A stretch of 64,000 bases of DNA from Prunus persica (lineage: Eukaryota > Streptophyta > Magnoliopsida > Rosales > Rosaceae), in contig NC_034013.1 in the NCBI RefSeq assembly GCF_000346465.2, positions 10,494,864-10,558,863 on the forward strand, given 5' to 3'. A model generated the notes under the pieces. It was not told where the DNA came from. It made no database searches and was given only the letters and a program-made list of their open reading frames with translations. Position 1 is the stretch's first letter; every line of letters begins with the position of its first letter. Shown piece after piece: positions 34,722 through 46,008 of this stretch. A program made the position numbers and the translations under genes.

Positions 34722-35079
34722 TGATGTGTTTACTAATCAAGAATTGGAATTCTCATCAGGAATTGAATTCCACATATAGAGGATTCCTTCGTTTACTTCA
34801 CATCAAAGAATTGAAAAGTAAATGGGGTAAACACCATTGAATTCCTAAATTTAGAGGAATCCAATTCTTAGGTTGGAGGTGGTACTTTAATTCCTAAAAA
34901 ACTAACCTATTAGGAATTCATCTTTTTCACCCATTATATCCTCACACAATTTTCAATTTTTCAAATTTGCCATCTACTTTAACCCAACAACGAAGATATT
35001 TTAGTAATTATGGCCACTCATACTCCAATTCTGGAATCTAATTCCTCTCAATTCATATGGTTTAGTAAACAAAGGGACC
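34722..35079. mobile_element. MITE with TGTTTACTAA ends (hAT-like)
   Basis: The left end GATGTGTTTACTAATCAAGA and the complement of the right end (TTTGTTTACTAAACCATATG) are inverted repeats, continued by AATTGGAATT-type phrases. The element is about 360 bases long and has no coding frame. A related TATGTTTACTTAC..GGAATT stretch begins near 39412. Target duplication not clear. Confidence 0.55.
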
Positions 35080-35431
35080 ATGCAACTTAGGGTGGAGAAT
35101 AAAAAGGTTGAGGAGAGGAAGCATGGGGATTGCATGTATCCTAGCCAGCCACTTTCTCTTCTGGAAACACTGCAAGCATGAAATGAACTGAACCCAAGGA
35201 AATTTTTTTTATTTTTAAGTAACTATAATTTTCTGTTACCCAATTTAATTATGTAAATTACAATTCAACTATGATCTGTTTTTTAATTCTTGCATTCAAT
35301 CTGTTTCCGGAGTTCATATTTTGTGCATATTCTTCATCTAACATGTAAATTTCTCGATCATACGGTCGTACGAGAGAGTGCATACCCTGCTGTAAAGAAA
35401 GACATAACAGGAGGGGGTTCAACTGAGAGAG

Positions 35432-35522
35432 GTATAAATCACCATCTTCTTCATGTTTCTTTGGATCCATTTTGGCTATAATTTATGAGATCTATAAATC
35501 ACCATCTTCTTCATGTTGCTTT
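35432..35522. repeat. Tandem duplication, period 59 bp, just before a remorin exon
   Basis: TATAAATCACCATCTTCTTC starts at about 35433 and again at about 35492, each followed by ATGTT/GTTTC. The second copy supplies the pyrimidine tract of the acceptor at 35526-35527. Confidence 0.85.
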
Positions 35523-35527
35523 TTCAG

Positions 35528-36334
35528 ATGCATTGCATGCACAAATTGAAACAGAGAAACGGTTGGCCCTAATTAAAGCATGGGAGGAAAGTGAGAAAAC
35601 AAAAGCAGAGAACAAGTATGAGGGAGGCTATTGTGCTTTATATAAGCTTAAACATGAAAATTATTGGAGTATCTATTGCTTTACAATAATCATGATCTTT
35701 CATGCTTGATTAAGGTAATTAAATTAATCCAACATTGTCAACTATTGACAGGGCATATAGAAGAATGTCAACAGTAGAATTGTGGGAGGACAGCAAGAAA
35801 ACTTCTGTGGAGGCAGAACTCAAAAAAATTGAGGTAAGAAAACCCTGTTTTGCAGTAGATTATGATCTTTAATAAAAATAAAATGAAAATGAAAATTGGA
35901 ACTTTGTCGTCGTCGTGAAATAATCTTGTGTTACACGCTTTTGGACAGGAATTCTTTTTTTGTCATACCATTTATCTGACAATGTATTTTGTACCAACTT
36001 AACATGTACATTGCTTGAAATTAACACTAATTCATATAATCTAACTAAAACCCTTTTTTGATATTTGACTAAAATGTGTTTCGATCGACTAATCTATGGA
36101 GACTAATGACAGGAAAAATTTGAAAGAAACAAGGCAGAGTATGCTGAGAAAATGAAGAACAAAGTGACCGAAATTCACAAGGCAGGAGACGAAAGGAGAG
36201 CTTTCATTGAAGCCAAACAAAGAGAGCAATGCCCCAGGGTGGAGGAGACAGCTGCAAAGTTTCGTTCTACCGGAATTGCACTAAAGAAATTGCTACTTGG
36301 GTGCTTCATCAGCCAGCATTCTGCAGTTATGTAA
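35528..36334 (+). CDS. Remorin C-terminal domain gene (5' end unresolved)
   Basis: Three exons are clear: 35528-35615, 35752-35833 and 36113-36334. They join in phase to about 130 residues: ALHAQIETEKRLALIKAWEE, SEKTKAENK, YRRMSTVELWEDSKKTSVEA, ELKKIE, then a charged helix and KFRSTGIALKKLLLGCF. These are the complete remorin coiled-coil and membrane-anchor regions. The first exon begins with a split codon, so at least one upstream exon is needed. The candidate exon at about 35360-35430 does not join in frame, so the true N-terminus is unknown or lost. The C-terminus runs past the usual GCF end with ISQHSAVM. It is on the opposite strand to the remorin at 26484 and closer to canonical remorins in its first helix. 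It may be a working gene with an unseen first exon or a 5'-truncated copy. Confidence 0.78.
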
Positions 36335-36462
36335 TTAACCATCAAAAATAAGGGAGAGGCTTGTTTTCCACTTTGGTTTGAGCTTTTTATTTCTAATGCA
36401 ACATTTATAAAAACAAAATAAAAAACAAAGCAAACCATATAAACTTTTAGAAATTCTCCTAT

Positions 36463-36582
36463 ATAGACGTCCGGACGTTATTATCGTGTGGACGGTATTT
36501 ATTTTCTACTATCTCACTCTGCTTTCCTCTTTGTTTACAATAATATTCACACGATAATAACGTATGGATATCCGGATGAGAG
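36463..36582. mobile_element. Small foldback element
   Basis: ACGTTATTATCGTGTGGA (about 36475-36492) and its inverse TTCACACGATAATAACGT (about 36551-36568) are near-perfect. Outside them GTCCGG and ATATCCGGAT, and CTCCTATATAG and GAGAGAATAAC, continue the inverted symmetry more loosely. Size, AT-richness and lack of coding content suit a MITE. Confidence 0.65.
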
Positions 36583-38332
36583 AATAACTGTATAAACTTT
36601 TGTTCTTAGGATTGGTAAAGTGTATAACAATTTACATATATAGCTATGAAAAATAGGCAACTTTTGAAATTTCTGAGCTCATTCCAAGCCCATTGCAATA
36701 ATCCACCCCAAACACTTGGAATTAAACTTCCACTTCCATAAGCTCACTTGAACGTTGGGCTTCTAAATTTTGGGCCACTATTTTTCCCATTGCTTTTTTT
36801 TTTTTAAATGGTGGTATTGTCTCCTCCCTTAACTAGTCCTACCCATCTACTTCTTGTTCCATCCACACAAAAAATAAAATAAAAGCAATAATTTTACTCA
36901 ATCCACCCACTAAGTACACTATATGGTGTTTTTTTTTTTTTTTTTTTTACGGAACATGAAGATATTCTCAAGTACTTTAACTTATGAGAAAGGAATTTCA
37001 GACTCGAGTGCATAGAGACGGACACACTACCCTAACTAATTGGTCTAACTCACATTTACTTTCTCGTCTACTTCTCATTTTTGTTTTGATTCTTGCAACT
37101 AACTTATGCCGAACAGTTTGTGTCATATAGGCCCCATTCGCATTACTTGCTCCCAAAATTGGTTGAAATCTAAAGAACTGGTAGTTGAGTGAGTAGTGCT
37201 TGAAGAATTATGGCCCAATATTTGCTTCTCAGTAACCAAACACACGTTGCCAAACTCTTGTTTCTTTTGTTTCCCAGACGCTCCGTTTAAATAAAGTCAG
37301 ATTCTGTTTCTAAATTGGATTTCATGCGTTTGTTAATTATTATCTAACGAAGAAAAAAAAAAGAGATTCATGAGCTCGCAGGCCCACTCAAAGGTCCCCA
37401 CTCCCCACCCACCCCTTTTTTCCACCCTCACTTGAGATTTCTTTCGTCACGTGATACCTGTTCACTTTGGGCTGTCTTAGCACGTGATTTTCTTTACTTA
37501 TTTGTGTTTTCACTTTCCTATTTTTTATTTTCATCTTTTTCCCTTTGGCACTTGATACTTGAACTAGATGTCTTTTTACATATAACACTATTTTTTTAGC
37601 TCATACAGACATATATAACATTGTCTGAGAGAGACATAATACATTTGGTTTGCAAATTTTTCGTTATCCCTTTCTTTAAAATTCATGTATGATAGGGATT
37701 CTTAGGGTATTCTCGTTGTAATTTTATCGATCGGTTCTAAAAAATAGAAGGAAAAAAAAAAAAAAAAACTGTTTGAGAGAGAGACAGAAAGAGAGAGACA
37801 GCTTGAGGTGCTTCCAGGGGAGCAAACCAAACCAATGGACCCTCTTGAAAAGTATCTTAGATGGTGTCTCTTTAATTATGCCTTGTAACTTTGTAAGAGG
37901 TGGTGTGCTTCCAGTTTTTCTATCTTTCATATGTTTGTGGATACCACCTTCACATGGGCACCTTCTGTTGTCTCTCATGTGTGCACTTAGTCTCATCATT
38001 TCCCATCTCCTTTGTTGGGATTCAGCCGAGTCCTTGTCCAACAAATTTTTTTATGACAATTATGGCAATAGGAACAAAAAGATAAAGTAAAATGAAACCA
38101 AAAAATATTAAGTTGTCTTTATATGATCTTTTTATTTCCACAAGCTAACCAAATGGCTAATTACACTGTGCACTTTTTTATATGATATGTTGTCACATGA
38201 TACACAGATAAAAGTGAAAGTACAAAGAAATCTTCTTCACATGACTGATCAAGCTCTGAAAAATATGCAAGAAGCTAGCTAAATTTATATCTTAGACCCA
38301 AATTACAATTTAGATTTTAAAAAAAACATGCA
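36583..38332. other. Intergenic DNA without recognised genes
   Basis: The 100-odd-codon frames at about 37724-38090 on both strands overlap each other and show no domain or known motif. Poly-T (36929-36949) and A-runs are present. Nothing else is supported. Confidence 0.45.
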
Positions 38333-38516
38333 TGAGCTTGTTTGGGACTATTTTTTTAGGAAGCACTTATGCTCATAAACGCTTCTTATAGAAGTGCTTT
38401 TATTATAAAGATGTCGAAATTTTCATAAAAAATTCAAATGCTTCTCGAGAAAACGCTTCTATGATCTAGAAGCACTTCAAACATTTTACACCAAACGTCT
38501 TCCAAATAGACTCGTA
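38333..38516. mobile_element. Probable MITE (GAAGCACTT family)
   Basis: The segment starts GAGCTTGTTTGGGAC, ends with the complement CAAATAGACTCG, and inside repeats GAAGCACTT, GAAGTGCTTTT, AACGCTTCT and AGAAGCACTT in both orientations. This layout is typical of a very common eudicot MITE group. The exact ends and target duplication are uncertain. Confidence 0.5.
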
Positions 38517-40348
38517 GTCTTTTTCTTGGATTATCAATATTGTGAAAGATTTAGGCTATTTGCATGTGAGTCGAATCCTTGATTTTATATGTGTTTTAGA
38601 AGAAAACTAATTTGTCTTTGATGAAAATCTTGTTGCTATAATAATGTGCTATTGTGATGATAAATAACAATACAAAAAGTTTAATGATTAGCTTTGGGTT
38701 CATTAATATTTTCAATACCTACAACATGCGAGAGGTTGTTGAATTAGGTTTACCTAATAATTATAAGATTCCCAAAGTTGATGGGAAGTACATTGTCGCT
38801 CGCTATACATTTGAAGGAGAAAAAGAAATTAAGAGAGGAAATTTATAGATCCATCTATTTTCCAACTTCATAATCATGATAATAAATATTTTCAACGACA
38901 ATGCAGCTTGACCAACTTTTAAATGCTTAAATGGGTAATTTCATGCATTATGATCCTAGATTCTTAAGATTTGATAGCTTAATAATGATCCCAAAAAGTC
39001 TTCCACTTCCGTAATTTGATGTACATAGGCTGTGTGACTCGAGCCTATATGTGTAATAATAATAATAATATATATGGATGCTAAAACTTTAAAGCCAAGA
39101 TCTCAACCAACAAGTGGATTAGGGGTCCCTCTCATTGCTAATAAGGTGGAAAAGTTTTAAAGGGACCATCTAGCAAGTCATGATTACCATCTCCCCTCTG
39201 TTCTGCAACATTATCCTAAGCATCAATTTACATCTTTATCTATGCTTCTCACTGCTACTTTTCTCTGCAGATAGAGGCCCTTCTCCAACTTCTTCCTGGC
39301 TCCCCACCAATGACTTTTTCTTTATCATAATCTAACATGGGTTTATAAGTCCATGCAGTCTTTTATAAGTTATAAACTCTAATTTTTCTGGATAACTCTT
39401 AATGGTATGTTTACTTACTTGAAACGAGGGAAGTAAAAAATCGAAACACTTAGAAATAAGGGAAGTAAAGAATTGGAATTATATTAACTGAGTCCTCTAG
39501 TTCATCCAATTCCTGATTTTGAGGCTATTGCGCTAATAATTTTAAGGTTATGTTATAGAAAATGTGGGTAAGCCAAGAATTGACATAATTCTATTTCTTC
39601 TTATACCCATTACTGATAAGTGAATTTACCATTATAAAAACTTCGGAATCTCTTAAAGCACCCATAAATCTCTCGGAGATTTCCTCTATTTTTGTGGAGA
39701 TGTAAGGAAAAAGACTTCTCATCTATAGTAGCAAACTAGCGATTTTTCACACTTACGTATTTGCAGTAAAGTAAAACATCTAATGAAAATCAAAAGCACA
39801 AAAAGTACAAAGGAATTGAAAGATAGGAGTTTGCATGATTGTTGAGCTATGCAAATTAAATGCAATTCACAGGAACTCACAAGCACACCAAAAGGATGAA
39901 ACTAATTAATAGATAGAGCCATACGTGTGTGGTAAATGAAACCAAAAACAATAATGGATATGTCAGTCTGCTGAAAATTTTGAACTAGGCGCATGATAGA
40001 AGTAGTGGCGCATTACAATTTTGCATGGCCCTCAGCATTCAAGTAAATGGACCCCTTGTTCTGTGTTCTCTTCTCTTCTCAAACTTGTCCATCACTTGCA
40101 ATGAACTGTAGGAGGTTCGATGATGCAAATACAGTTGGCCACATTGATTTAGGCCAAACAACACATGGAGTTGTTTGTGACACGACACAAGCATCCTTTA
40201 GGGTCCTCCCATGTTGTCAAATTCAGTTTTTTAATTTTCTTATGTGTGGGGCTTTTTCTTTTTGTTTGCTAAAATGTGGGTCGAAAGTTTCTTGTGGTTG
40301 AAGATATTGGAGAAGCTTCCTCTTAACCCTTTTACCCCCACTTCACTT
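38517..40348. other. Intergenic DNA without recognised genes
   Basis: AT-rich. A short AAT-repeat (about 39055-39070) and a TATGTTTACTTAC repeat remnant near 39412 are visible. The small frames at 38654 and 40047 resemble nothing I know. Confidence 0.45.
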
Positions 40349-40663
40349 CGGGCTCGTTTGATAACCATTTCAATTTTAATTTTTAGTTTTCATTTTTTGT
40401 GCTAGAGTATAGAGAAAAAGGAGGGAGAATGGAAGTGAGAATGAGAGTGGAGATGAGATTGGAAGTAAAGAGGAGAGAATAGGATGGGAGAGAGGAGTAA
40501 CAAAAGTGAAAACAAAAACTAAAATCTATTTCAAATTGTTTTCACTTTTGTTACTCCTCCCTCTCATCCTCTCTCTAAATCTCATCCTCACTCCCATTCT
40601 CACTCTCATTTTCCTCTATACTCTAACACAAAAACTAAAATTGAAATGGTTATTAAATGGGCC
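40349..40663. mobile_element. hAT-type foldback MITE
   Basis: The left end GGGCTCGTTTGATAACCATT and the complement of the right end (GGCCCATTTAATAACCATTT) match. The inverted symmetry continues across almost the whole 315 bases (GTAACAAAAGTGAAAAC near the centre). The flanks CTTCACTT (40341-40348) and ATTCACTT (40664-40671) form an 8-base target duplication with one difference, as expected for hAT. Confidence 0.85.
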
Positions 40664-41062
40664 ATTCACTTGTTAAAATTGTAACTTTTAACCCAAAATT
40701 AATTAGTAAAATACATATAAGTTTACATTTAGCAATTTATTTTTTCACCTCACTTGTATAACATTGTAACATTGAATTCAAAATCAATTAGTAATACAGA
40801 GAGAGATTTACGATTTAATCTGTTGCAAAATTTACATAGGTTGAGACTTCATATTAGCCAACACAGAATGCAATAATGTGAGACTTTTGGTTATCACAAC
40901 GTGCCTTTTAAATACATTGTCAAACTATGTTAAGAATTTTGCTAACGTCAGTCATCTACGCGTGTGTGATAAATTTTAGACCGCTGATAAGACGTGGGCT
41001 CCACATTTATGGCATGTGAGTGATTCGTTGTAACACAACTCCTACGTTATAAACTCGAAACA

Positions 41063-41276
41063 TATTAGAATAATATATTGTAATTGATATGTTATTATTG
41101 TAATATGTTAATTATAACCATACATAGAGTAGTTACTTGATATAGGTAGACAGATCCAAATCAATCCCTAGGATTGGGGATCACGCTATGGAGATTCTGT
41201 AATATTGGTAGTATATATTTTGCTGTACTCTACTATTGACAATATACCAAAACCTTCCAACTAAACATTCTTAACA
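41063..41276 (+). repeat. 5' LTR of the copia element
   Basis: Begins TATTAGAATAATATATTG and ends TTCTTAACA. Most plant LTRs begin TG; here the outer dinucleotide is TA in both LTRs. Identical to 46009-46222. Confidence 0.95.
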
Positions 41277-41288
41277 TGGTATCAGAGC
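41277..41288 (+). other. Primer-binding site of the copia element
   Basis: TGGTATCAGAGC immediately follows the 5' LTR. It is complementary to the 3' end of plant initiator methionine tRNA, the usual primer for minus-strand synthesis in Ty1-copia elements. Confidence 0.93.
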
Positions 41289-41348
41289 TGCGCCCTAGTG
41301 CCTGATTTCCTAACCTTTTCAAAACCCTCCAGCAAACCTGCAACCACC

Positions 41349-44300
41349 ATGTCAGACAAAGAACAAACATCAGAAAACAAGAAATCCAATTCCAAAAATT
41401 CAAGCAATAGCAACAGCAATTCTAGTATGGATACATCAAATCCATACTATGTTCATTCTTCAGACCACCCTAGTCATATGCTCGTTCCAACAAAATTGAA
41501 CGGCGCCAATTATCCATCTTGGAATAAATCCATGATTCATGCCCTCACAGCCAAGAACAAAATTGGCTTTGTCAATGGATCCATTAAGCCGCCATCAGAA
41601 ACAGAAAACCCCACGGAATATGCTCTTTGGAATCAATGCAACAGTATGATTTTATCATGGCTTGCTCACTCCGTGGAACCCGATCTAGCCAAAGGGGTTG
41701 TCCACGCCAAGACCGCTCATCAAGTATGGGAAGATTTCAAAGACCAATTCTCACAAAAAAATGCACCAACAATTTATCAGATTCAGAAGTCCATCGCCTC
41801 TCTCACACAGGGCACCATGACAGTCTCAGCCTATTTCACAAAACTCAAAGGCCTTTGGGACGAATTAGAAACATACAGAACTCCTCTCACTTGCAATGAG
41901 ATGAAAGCACACAACGAAGAAAGAGAAGAAGATAAGATGATGCAATTTCTCATGGGCCTTAATGACACATTCAGTGGCGTTCGCAGCAACATCCTCATGA
42001 TAACACCATTGCCCAAAGTCCGTCAAGCTTATTCACTTGTCATTCAAGATGAAACACAACGACAGATGACATCGGGAACAACCGAGAACTTTTCTATTGC
42101 TGCAGCTATCCAAAGCCGTCCAAACAATTCCAAAAATAAACATTGTGATCATTGTGATCGCAATGGTCATGTAATTGCAGATTGCAGGCAATTAAAATTC
42201 CATTGCAATTTTTGTAATCGAAACGGACATACGGAAGACACTTGCCGTTTCAAGGACGGAACCTACACATCAAGCGGACAAGGAAATCATGCCAGGAATG
42301 AAAACCAAGGGTCCAATCGAGGTACAAACTCACGCAGAAATTCTGGTTTCTCAGGTAGTAACACGCGCACCTTCACGCAGCGATCACATGGGTTTGTTCC
42401 ACATGCGGGCTCATCCTTCCCATCCGCACACGCTGCACAGCAAGTCGGCTCTTCAAGTGTCACACAGCCTTCACAAAACCCAATTCAAGCTCCAGACTTT
42501 TCAGCTCAAACCTTCTTGAGTGGACTTACTTCTGACCAATATCAACAATTGGCCACAGCCATGTCACTAGTCAACACCAATGCATCATCCTCTGGTAATA
42601 ACCATGCATTTGTGAATGCAGCAGGTCTGTCCACCTTTACTGTTCCTTCAATTAATTCTGTTTCTAGCAAACCTTGGATTTTGGATAGCGGGGCTACAGA
42701 TCATATTACATCTGATTCTACACTTTTCACAAAAATGCAACCATCTCACACTCCCATTGTTAACTTACCCACCGGTTCTTCCGCACCAATTACTTCAGTT
42801 GGCACAATTCCTTTCAATAACACCATCACCTTAGATAATGTTTTGTGTGTTCCTTCCTTTCACTTGAATTTAATGTCAGCCAGTAAAATTACCGACTCAC
42901 TCAATTGTTGTGTTATTTTGTTTCCCACATTTTGTGTCTTACAGGACTTGGCTACCGGGAAGATGATTGGTATGGGTAAACAACGTGGTGGTCTCTATTA
43001 CATGTCGCCTTTGCCAAGGATACCTGTTTCCTGTCAAGTTTCACAAACCTCCAATTTATGGCACCTTCGTCTCGGACACCCTTCACCTGCTCGGTTTCAA
43101 TTACTTTCTTCATTGCTTCCTTCAAAAATTGTTTCTGTTGACAATAATTGTGGCATTTGTCATATGGCTAAACAAACAAGAATTCCTTTTCCACTAAGTT
43201 CTATTTCATCGCGTTCAGCATTTGACTTATTACATTGTGACATTTGGGGTCCACATAAAATAGCCTCTCATTCGGGAGCTCGTTTTTTTCTTACAATTGT
43301 TGATGACTTTACTCGATGCACTTGGCTTTTCTTGATGGTTCACAAATCTGAAACACAAACTCTTCTAAAATCTTTTTTTACTTTTGTCAAAACTCAATTC
43401 AATTTCAATGTTAAAGCCATTCGCACTGACAATGGTTCAGAATTTTTATCCATGAAAGAGTTTTTGCAAACCAATGGAATTGCACATCAACGATCCTGTG
43501 TTCACACTCCACAACAAAATGGAGTTGTTGAGCGCAAACATCGTCACATTCTCAATGTTGCCCGTGCTCTACGTTTCCAAGCCAATTTACCTCTCATTTT
43601 TTGGGGGGAGTGTGTTTTAACTGCTGTCTATCTCATCAATCGTTTGCCCACTCCATTATTGTCCAATAAATCTCCTTTTGAGTTGCTCTATCACCAGCCA
43701 CCAACCCTTAACCATCTTAGAGTTTTTGGGTGCCTTTGTTATGCTACTGTGACTCATCCCCTACAAAAATTTGATGCTCGTGCCACACCTTGTATTTTTG
43801 TTGGCTATCCAATGGGACAAAAGGGCTACAAACTTTTTGATCTGCACACCTCCAAATTTTTAGTTAATAGAGATGTTCAGTTCCATGAACATATTTTTCC
43901 TTTCTCCACTATCCCACCTCAACCTGCTTCCTCCACTCCTATTATTCCTAACCCAATTTTTGACATTGAACCACCACTTTCTATAAATCCCATTTCATCA
44001 CCCAATGACATCACGTGTCCACCTCCTGCCATCCCAATCCCAACTAGCATTAACACACCTACCCATGACACCACATGTCCACCTCTTGATGCCTCCCTTG
44101 TAGAACCTACCAGCATCACTCCTTCCTCTCCACAACCTCACCCCGCCACCACCAGTCAAGTGGTTCCTAACACTCCACCTATCTCCCATTCATCTGACCA
44201 CACCTTGCCACTTCTTCATTTTCCATCTGAACCAACATTACTTGGTTCACCTCATTCATCTCCCATGGCTCCAACACGTCATTCCACTCGTCCAAGGCAG

Positions 44301-46001
44301 GCTCCCGCATGGCACCAACATTACCACATGTCCAACCATGCCTCTTCATCTGCCCGGTCGCCATCTGCTGTTACAGGTACAAAATACCCACTCTCTCATT
44401 TCTTGTCTTATTCTCGCATTTCATCCCCCCATTATTCCTTTTTAGTTAACATTTCAGGCACCACTGAACCCACCAGTTATGCTCAAGCCATCCTTGATCC
44501 CAATTGGCAGCAGGCCATGCAAACAGAATTAGATGCTTTGGCACAAAACAATACATGGACTCTTGTCCCGTTGCCACCTGGACACAAACCCATTGGTTGT
44601 AAATGGGTTTTCAAACTCAAATATAAATCTGATGGCACCATTGATCGTTACAAAGCCCGGCTTGTGGCCAAGGGCTACACACAGGTGGAAGGCATTGATT
44701 ACCAGGAAACATTCTCTCCTACAGCCAAACTCACCACATTGCGTTGTCTTCTCACTGTTGCCGCTGCTCGTAATTGGTTCATCCATCAATTAGATGTTCA
44801 GAATGCCTTCCTCCATGGCGATTTGCACGAAGTCGTGTACATGGACCTTCCTCCCGGACTTCGCCGACAAGGGGGGAATACTGTATGTCGGCTCAATAAG
44901 TCCCTTTATGGACTTAAACAGGCTTCCAGGAACTGGTTTTCCAAATTTTCTGGTGCTATTCAACAGGCAGGCTTTCAGCAGTCAAAATCCGATTACTCCT
45001 TGTTCACCAAGGTTCGAAATAATTCTTTTACAGCTATTCTTATTTATGTGGATGACATACTTCTCACAGGGAATGATTTGCAAGAAATGGAGCATCTCAA
45101 ATCTTTTCTCCTCAAGCATTTTCGCATCAAGGACCTTGGTGATTTAAAATACTTCTTGGGTATTGAGTTCTCTCGTTCCAAGAAAGGTATTTACATGTCT
45201 CAAAGGAAATATGCTTTGGACATATTACAAGATGCGGGTCTCTTAGGCGCTCGTCCAGATAAGTTTCCAATGGAGCAAAATCTCAGACTCACACCCACAG
45301 ATGGAGCTTTACTCAATGATCCTATGAAATACCGACGGTTAGTGGGACGCTTGATCTACCTCACTGTAACAAGGCCCGACATAGTATATTCAGTTCGGAC
45401 ATTGAGTCAATTCATGCATGAGCCTAGAAAACCACATTGGGATGCAGCACTCCGTGTTCTCAGATTCATCAAAAATTCTCCAGGTCAAGGCTTATTATTT
45501 CCTGCATCAAACAATCTTGCTTTGAGAGCTTACTGTGATTCAGACCATGCCGGATGCCGTACCACAAGACAATCTGTCACAGGTTTTTGTATTTTTCTGG
45601 GAAATTCTCTCATCTCATGGAAATCCAAAAAGCAACAACATGTTTCTCGTTCATCCGCAGAAGCAGAGTACCGAGCCATGGCAAACGCTTGTTTGGAACT
45701 CACTTGGCTACGATACATACTACATGATCTGAAAGTCCCTCAGGTGAACCCGGCTCCATTATATTGTGACAATCAAGCTGCTTTATATATTGCTGCGAAC
45801 CCTGTATTCCACGAGCGCACCAAACATATTGAGATTGATTGTCACATCGTTCGAGAAAAGCTGCTTGCCGGACTGATCACTCCTTCATATGTCCCTTCCC
45901 ACGCTCAGTTAGCAGACATTTTTACGAAGCCTTTGGGAAAGAACGACTATACCAGATTAAGCAGCAAGTTGGGACTTCATGACATTCACTCTCCAACTTG
46001 A
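41349..46001 (+). CDS. Copia gag-pol polyprotein
   Basis: The frame is open for 1550 residues from the first ATG (41349); it also stays open for 17 codons upstream from a GTG at 41298. Domains in order: a gag region with KLNGANYPSWNKSM (about 45-60); two CCHC zinc knuckles (CDHCDRNGHVIADC and CNFCNRNGHTEDTC); an aspartic protease with LDSGATDHI; an integrase with the HLRLGH..CGICH zinc site, CDIWGP, TIVDDFTR and TDNGSEF plus a downstream Glu; a reverse transcriptase with KARLVAKGYTQ, QLDVQNAFLHGDL and the catalytic YVDDILLTG; and RNase H with CDSDHAG, SRSSAEAEYRA and CDNQAA. No stop or frameshift is seen. Several out-of-frame open stretches within it are by-products. Confidence 0.97.
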   Translation: MSDKEQTSENKKSNSKNSSNSNSNSSMDTSNPYYVHSSDHPSHMLVPTKLNGANYPSWNKSMIHALTAKNKIGFVNGSIKPPSETENPTEYALWNQCNSMILSWLAHSVEPDLAKGVVHAKTAHQVWEDFKDQFSQKNAPTIYQIQKSIASLTQGTMTVSAYFTKLKGLWDELETYRTPLTCNEMKAHNEEREEDKMMQFLMGLNDTFSGVRSNILMITPLPKVRQAYSLVIQDETQRQMTSGTTENFSIAAAIQSRPNNSKNKHCDHCDRNGHVIADCRQLKFHCNFCNRNGHTEDTCRFKDGTYTSSGQGNHARNENQGSNRGTNSRRNSGFSGSNTRTFTQRSHGFVPHAGSSFPSAHAAQQVGSSSVTQPSQNPIQAPDFSAQTFLSGLTSDQYQQLATAMSLVNTNASSSGNNHAFVNAAGLSTFTVPSINSVSSKPWILDSGATDHITSDSTLFTKMQPSHTPIVNLPTGSSAPITSVGTIPFNNTITLDNVLCVPSFHLNLMSASKITDSLNCCVILFPTFCVLQDLATGKMIGMGKQRGGLYYMSPLPRIPVSCQVSQTSNLWHLRLGHPSPARFQLLSSLLPSKIVSVDNNCGICHMAKQTRIPFPLSSISSRSAFDLLHCDIWGPHKIASHSGARFFLTIVDDFTRCTWLFLMVHKSETQTLLKSFFTFVKTQFNFNVKAIRTDNGSEFLSMKEFLQTNGIAHQRSCVHTPQQNGVVERKHRHILNVARALRFQANLPLIFWGECVLTAVYLINRLPTPLLSNKSPFELLYHQPPTLNHLRVFGCLCYATVTHPLQKFDARATPCIFVGYPMGQKGYKLFDLHTSKFLVNRDVQFHEHIFPFSTIPPQPASSTPIIPNPIFDIEPPLSINPISSPNDITCPPPAIPIPTSINTPTHDTTCPPLDASLVEPTSITPSSPQPHPATTSQVVPNTPPISHSSDHTLPLLHFPSEPTLLGSPHSSPMAPTRHSTRPRQAPAWHQHYHMSNHASSSARSPSAVTGTKYPLSHFLSYSRISSPHYSFLVNISGTTEPTSYAQAILDPNWQQAMQTELDALAQNNTWTLVPLPPGHKPIGCKWVFKLKYKSDGTIDRYKARLVAKGYTQVEGIDYQETFSPTAKLTTLRCLLTVAAARNWFIHQLDVQNAFLHGDLHEVVYMDLPPGLRRQGGNTVCRLNKSLYGLKQASRNWFSKFSGAIQQAGFQQSKSDYSLFTKVRNNSFTAILIYVDDILLTGNDLQEMEHLKSFLLKHFRIKDLGDLKYFLGIEFSRSKKGIYMSQRKYALDILQDAGLLGARPDKFPMEQNLRLTPTDGALLNDPMKYRRLVGRLIYLTVTRPDIVYSVRTLSQFMHEPRKPHWDAALRVLRFIKNSPGQGLLFPASNNLALRAYCDSDHAGCRTTRQSVTGFCIFLGNSLISWKSKKQQHVSRSSAEAEYRAMANACLELTWLRYILHDLKVPQVNPAPLYCDNQAALYIAANPVFHERTKHIEIDCHIVREKLLAGLITPSYVPSHAQLADIFTKPLGKNDYTRLSSKLGLHDIHSPT

Positions 46002-46008
46002 GGGGGAG
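45996..46008 (+). other. Polypurine tract of the copia element
   Basis: A purine run centred on GAGGGGGAG lies immediately before the 3' LTR and overlaps the gag-pol stop codon. It would prime plus-strand synthesis. Confidence 0.85.

Noticed and set aside
35258..35481. Upstream exon for the second remorin (VVRESAYPAVKKDITGGGSTE)
   Set aside because: Its donor leaves the wrong phase for the acceptor at 35528. The joined frame hits a stop soon after the junction, and the alternative frame has a stop within the exon.
37724..38090. Overlapping 100-codon frames on both strands
   Set aside because: No domain, no splice-compatible partners, no homology known. One would also need to explain the opposite strand.
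41627..45732. Numerous 60-117 codon frames on both strands inside the copia element
   Set aside because: All are out-of-frame shadows of the gag-pol frame.
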